This document shows, piece by piece, positions 61,965-64,000 of a stretch of 64,000 bases of DNA. The translations under genes were made by a program, and so were the position numbers. The notes beneath the pieces were generated by a model. The model did not search any database, was not told where the DNA came from, and saw nothing but the letters and a program-made list of their open reading frames with translations. This DNA comes from Sedimentitalea todarodis (lineage in GTDB: Bacteria > Pseudomonadota > Alphaproteobacteria > Rhodobacterales > Rhodobacteraceae). The DNA is taken from assembly GCF_032595355.1 (NCBI RefSeq), contig NZ_JASMWN010000003.1, positions 1 to 64,000 of the forward strand, given 5' to 3'. How positions within the stretch are numbered: the first letter of the stretch is position 1; each line of letters begins with the position of its first letter.

Positions 61965-62840
61965 ATGGCAATTACCGCATCGATGGTGAAGGAACTGCGC
62001 GACAGCACCGGCGCAGGCATGATGGACGCCAAGAAGGCGCTGACCGAAACCGATGGCGACATGGACGCCGCCGTTGACTGGCTGCGCACCAAGGGCCTGG
62101 CAAAAGCCGCCAAGAAATCCGGCCGCGTCGCCGCCGAAGGCCTGGTTGCCGTCGTCGTCGACGGTGGCAAGGGTGTTGCGGTCGAAGTGAATTCGGAAAC
62201 CGACTTTGTCGGCAAGAACGCGGAATTCCAGGAAATGGTCAGCGGCATCGCACGCACCGCGCTTGGCGTCTCCGATATCGAGGCTCTGAAATCAGCGGAC
62301 ATGGGTGGCAAGTCGGTTGCTGATGTGATCACCGACAAGATCGCCACCATCGGCGAAAACATGTCGGTGCGCCGGATGTCGGTCATCGAGGGCGACGCGG
62401 TGGTGTCCTATGTTCACAACGCAGCCGCCCCCGGCATGGGCAAGATCGGCGTTCTGGTTGCACAGAGCGGCGGTGACGACGCGTTTGGCAAGCAGGTTGC
62501 GATGCACATTGCGGCGGTGAACCCTGCGGCGTTGAGCGAAGACGACATGGACCCCGCCGTAGTCGAGAAGGAAAAGCAGATTCAGATGGACATTGCCCGC
62601 GAAAGCGGCAAGCCCGAGCAGGTGATTGAAAAGATGATCATTGGCCGGATGAAAAAGTTCGTCTCCGAATCCACCCTGCTGAACCAGCAGTTCGTGGTGA
62701 ATCCCGACCTGACCGTCGGCGAAGCCGCAAAAGAAGCCGGTGCCACGATCACGGGTTTCGTGCGGCTCGAAGTGGGCGAAGGCATCGAGAAGAAGGAAGA
62801 GGATTTCGCCAGCGAAGTGGCGAAGGCCGTTCAGGGCTGA
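61965..62840 (+). CDS. tsf: Elongation factor Ts
   Basis: EF-Ts recycles EF-Tu by nucleotide exchange. The 291-residue protein has the N-terminal UBA-like domain with LRDSTGAGMMDAKKAL and the EF-Tu contact motif SETDFVGKN. Start ATG 61965 has CAGGAGAG upstream; the longer frame from 61893 is not conserved. An intrinsic terminator follows the stop. Confidence 0.97.
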   Translation: MAITASMVKELRDSTGAGMMDAKKALTETDGDMDAAVDWLRTKGLAKAAKKSGRVAAEGLVAVVVDGGKGVAVEVNSETDFVGKNAEFQEMVSGIARTALGVSDIEALKSADMGGKSVADVITDKIATIGENMSVRRMSVIEGDAVVSYVHNAAAPGMGKIGVLVAQSGGDDAFGKQVAMHIAAVNPAALSEDDMDPAVVEKEKQIQMDIARESGKPEQVIEKMIIGRMKKFVSESTLLNQQFVVNPDLTVGEAAKEAGATITGFVRLEVGEGIEKKEEDFASEVAKAVQG

Positions 62841-62861
62841 TCAAATCCACAATGATTGACG

Positions 62862-62901
62862 GGGCTCGTCTGGCAGATCGCCGGGCGGGCCCTTTCTGTT
62901 T
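62862..62901 (+). terminator. Intrinsic terminator of rpsB-tsf
   Basis: GGGCTCGTCTGGC (62862-62874) pairs over 13 bp with GCCGGGCGGGCCC (62880-62892), including three G-U pairs, around the loop AGATC. TTTCTGTTT follows directly. Confidence 0.85.
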
Positions 62902-63257
62902 GGGGGAATGACGTTCGGTCAGAGTCCAGACCCCCTGAGAGATGGGCAGAACGCCGGCGGAAAATGAAGTCGGAGCCGCGTTTGCAAGAGCGCGGCTCCG
63001 ATCAATTGAATGCCCCGGTTCAATGGGGATGGATGGGGCTATTCAAAGTTTCCGACTCAATACGTGGATCAATACACGCACGAGCCGGACAGGTAAGAGA
63101 GCCTTGCAATATCAAGGTTCGTTTCCCGATGTTCCCAGGCTAAAGCCACCACTCACGGAACAACTGTACTTTGCGACTTAATGCGCGTTAACAAAAGTAA
63201 TGTATTCCTTACCTCGGGGAAACCTTCCACCCTTCACAGGCTAAAACCTGAATGAAA
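62902..63257. other. Intergenic region after tsf
   Basis: Apart from one strong hairpin (62972-63001) this region shows no supported gene. Short open frames here lack ribosome sites and recognisable content. Confidence 0.6.
62972..63001. repeat. Perfect hairpin in the intergenic region
   Basis: CGGAGCCGCG and CGCGGCTCCG form a perfect 10-bp stem with a 10-base loop. Read on the minus strand it is followed by ACTTCATTTTCC, so it could end the transcript of the LuxR gene about 250 bases away. On the plus strand there is no T-run. Confidence 0.5.
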
Positions 63258-64000
63258 TCAAGTCTCTGCGGGCATCGTAAACATCTGGTTGAGCAACGCC
63301 GCCTTGAGCACTGCCTGGGCCGAGGTTTCCACCGAGAGCGACTCGCGCGCGAGCCGCAGGTGTTTTTCGACCGTGGCCGAAGTCAGCCCCATCAGGATGG
63401 CGATATCCTGCGTGGTCTTGCCGTCGCCGACCCATTCCAGCGCCTCGCGCTGGCGCTTGGTCAGCGCCCTGTTGGGGGGCGTGTAGGGGAGTGTGAGAAT
63501 GCGCAGATGCGCGACATTGTTCATCAGGTGGATGTCGGTGCCATGTTCCGCCCAGACCTGATCAATCTCTTCCTGAGACATCTCGGCCTTCGCCGCCAGC
63601 GAGATCGCGCCCTTGGAACGCGGCGAGATCGATTTGAAACTGATCGTGTACCCCGACTTGACCTTGAAGGTCAGGTTGAACTGCACCACCTTGATCTGCT
63701 CGGGCGTCAGCTTGCCGAGGTCAAATTTCTCGTAGATTTGCCGCCAGCTGCCCGCACCTTCATTTTCCAGCGCCCAGTTCAGCATCGGCGCATGAAAATA
63801 CAGCCCTCCGTGAAGAAAGCCTGCGAGGTATTCCGGGCTGTGGTTGCTGAGAATTGTAAAATCGTCAGGATCACCCAGAGAGGTTTCGGTCCGATATCGG
63901 GTGAACCCATAGATCAGCCGGTCAAAGCCGAATTTCTCCATCTGGGCGGTATGAACCGGCCAGAGTTCTTCCAGGCTTTGCGTGTTGGTGATGAAGTGCA
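63258..64000 (-). CDS. LuxR family regulator with autoinducer-binding-like domain (5' end outside window)
   Basis: The frame stays open to the window edge, reading FITNTQSLEELWPVHTAQ before an internal ATG at 63941, so the true start probably lies beyond 64000. The N-terminal part (FGFDRLIYGFTRY) resembles the autoinducer-binding domain of LuxR proteins. The C-terminal GerE HTH includes LTKRQREALEWVGDG and TSATVEKHLRLARESL. No luxI-type synthase is visible, so it may be a solo LuxR receptor or respond to another signal. Confidence 0.85.
   Translation of the reverse strand, partial: HFITNTQSLEELWPVHTAQMEKFGFDRLIYGFTRYRTETSLGDPDDFTILSNHSPEYLAGFLHGGLYFHAPMLNWALENEGAGSWRQIYEKFDLGKLTPEQIKVVQFNLTFKVKSGYTISFKSISPRSKGAISLAAKAEMSQEEIDQVWAEHGTDIHLMNNVAHLRILTLPYTPPNRALTKRQREALEWVGDGKTTQDIAILMGLTSATVEKHLRLARESLSVETSAQAVLKAALLNQMFTMPAET

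Noticed and set aside
62856..63181. Small open frames after tsf
   Set aside because: They overlap the intrinsic terminator and a hairpin, have no ribosome site and no conserved content.

Overview
The window looks like chromosomal DNA of a marine alphaproteobacterium of the Rhodobacterales (Roseobacter group). The evidence is a high-GC base composition, the gene order dusB-ntrB-ntrC-ntrY-ntrX followed by trkA-trkH-hfq-hflX, an NtrC without the GAFTGA loop as in Rhodobacter, the small DUF6477/DUF6456 gene pair, a ChpT phosphotransferase, a pyrrolysine-free MttB-type methyltransferase and a Roseobacter-style LuxR protein. Genus cannot be fixed from the sequence alone. No tRNA, rRNA, CRISPR array or prophage was seen.

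Layout. 1-563: end of an IS66-family element with a damaged tnpB. 0.58-9.2 kb: TetR regulator and polyphosphate kinase 2, alpha/beta hydrolase, metA (acetyl-type), a secreted unknown, a P-loop unknown, two EamA permeases and guaA, nearly all on the minus strand. 9.2-14.4 kb: DUF2270 membrane protein, MttB-family methyltransferase, DUF6477 and DUF6456 genes, and an unrecognised lysine-rich coiled-coil protein. 14.6-22.6 kb: lipA, two c-type cytochromes with a divergent LysR gene, hpt, ratA/coq10-like, DUF4453, MmgE/PrpD, pncC, pgpA, ispF. 22.8-30.1 kb: dusB and the two nitrogen two-component systems. 30.1-38.7 kb: membrane protein, SBP56 protein, lipoprotein, potassium uptake (trkA, trkH), hfq, hflX, cation/proton antiporter. 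38.7-46.8 kb: penicillin-acylase-family hydrolase, 3-hydroxyisobutyrate-dehydrogenase-type oxidoreductase, SYLF lipoprotein, secreted serralysin-type protease, hemB, a small membrane protein. 46.8-56.4 kb: mfd, obgE-proB-proA, chpT, DUF3553, olsB-olsA (ornithine lipids). 56.4-60.6 kb: ugpBAEC glycerol-3-phosphate transporter. 60.9-62.9 kb: rpsB-tsf with an intrinsic terminator. 63.3 kb to the end: a LuxR-type regulator cut by the window edge.

How it works together. Most genes are housekeeping: nitrogen control, potassium uptake, RNA chaperone and GTPases, proline, methionine, lipoate, heme, isoprenoid and GMP synthesis, and translation. The ugp transporter and ornithine-lipid genes both fit adaptation to low phosphate. 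Accessory genes sit between the conserved blocks: the cytochrome/LysR unit, SBP56, MttB, serralysin and the coiled-coil ORFan.

The most unusual structure is a dispersed palindromic repeat of about 104 bp, present three times (4752-4855, 42246-42349, 45042-45143). It has terminal inverted repeats, an inner stem and a conserved AGATTTCAACGCG core. Its CTAG-type ends supply the stop codons of adjoining genes. I did not find a clear undescribed multi-gene system; the best candidates for new biology are this repeat family and the coiled-coil ORFan at 13375-14361.
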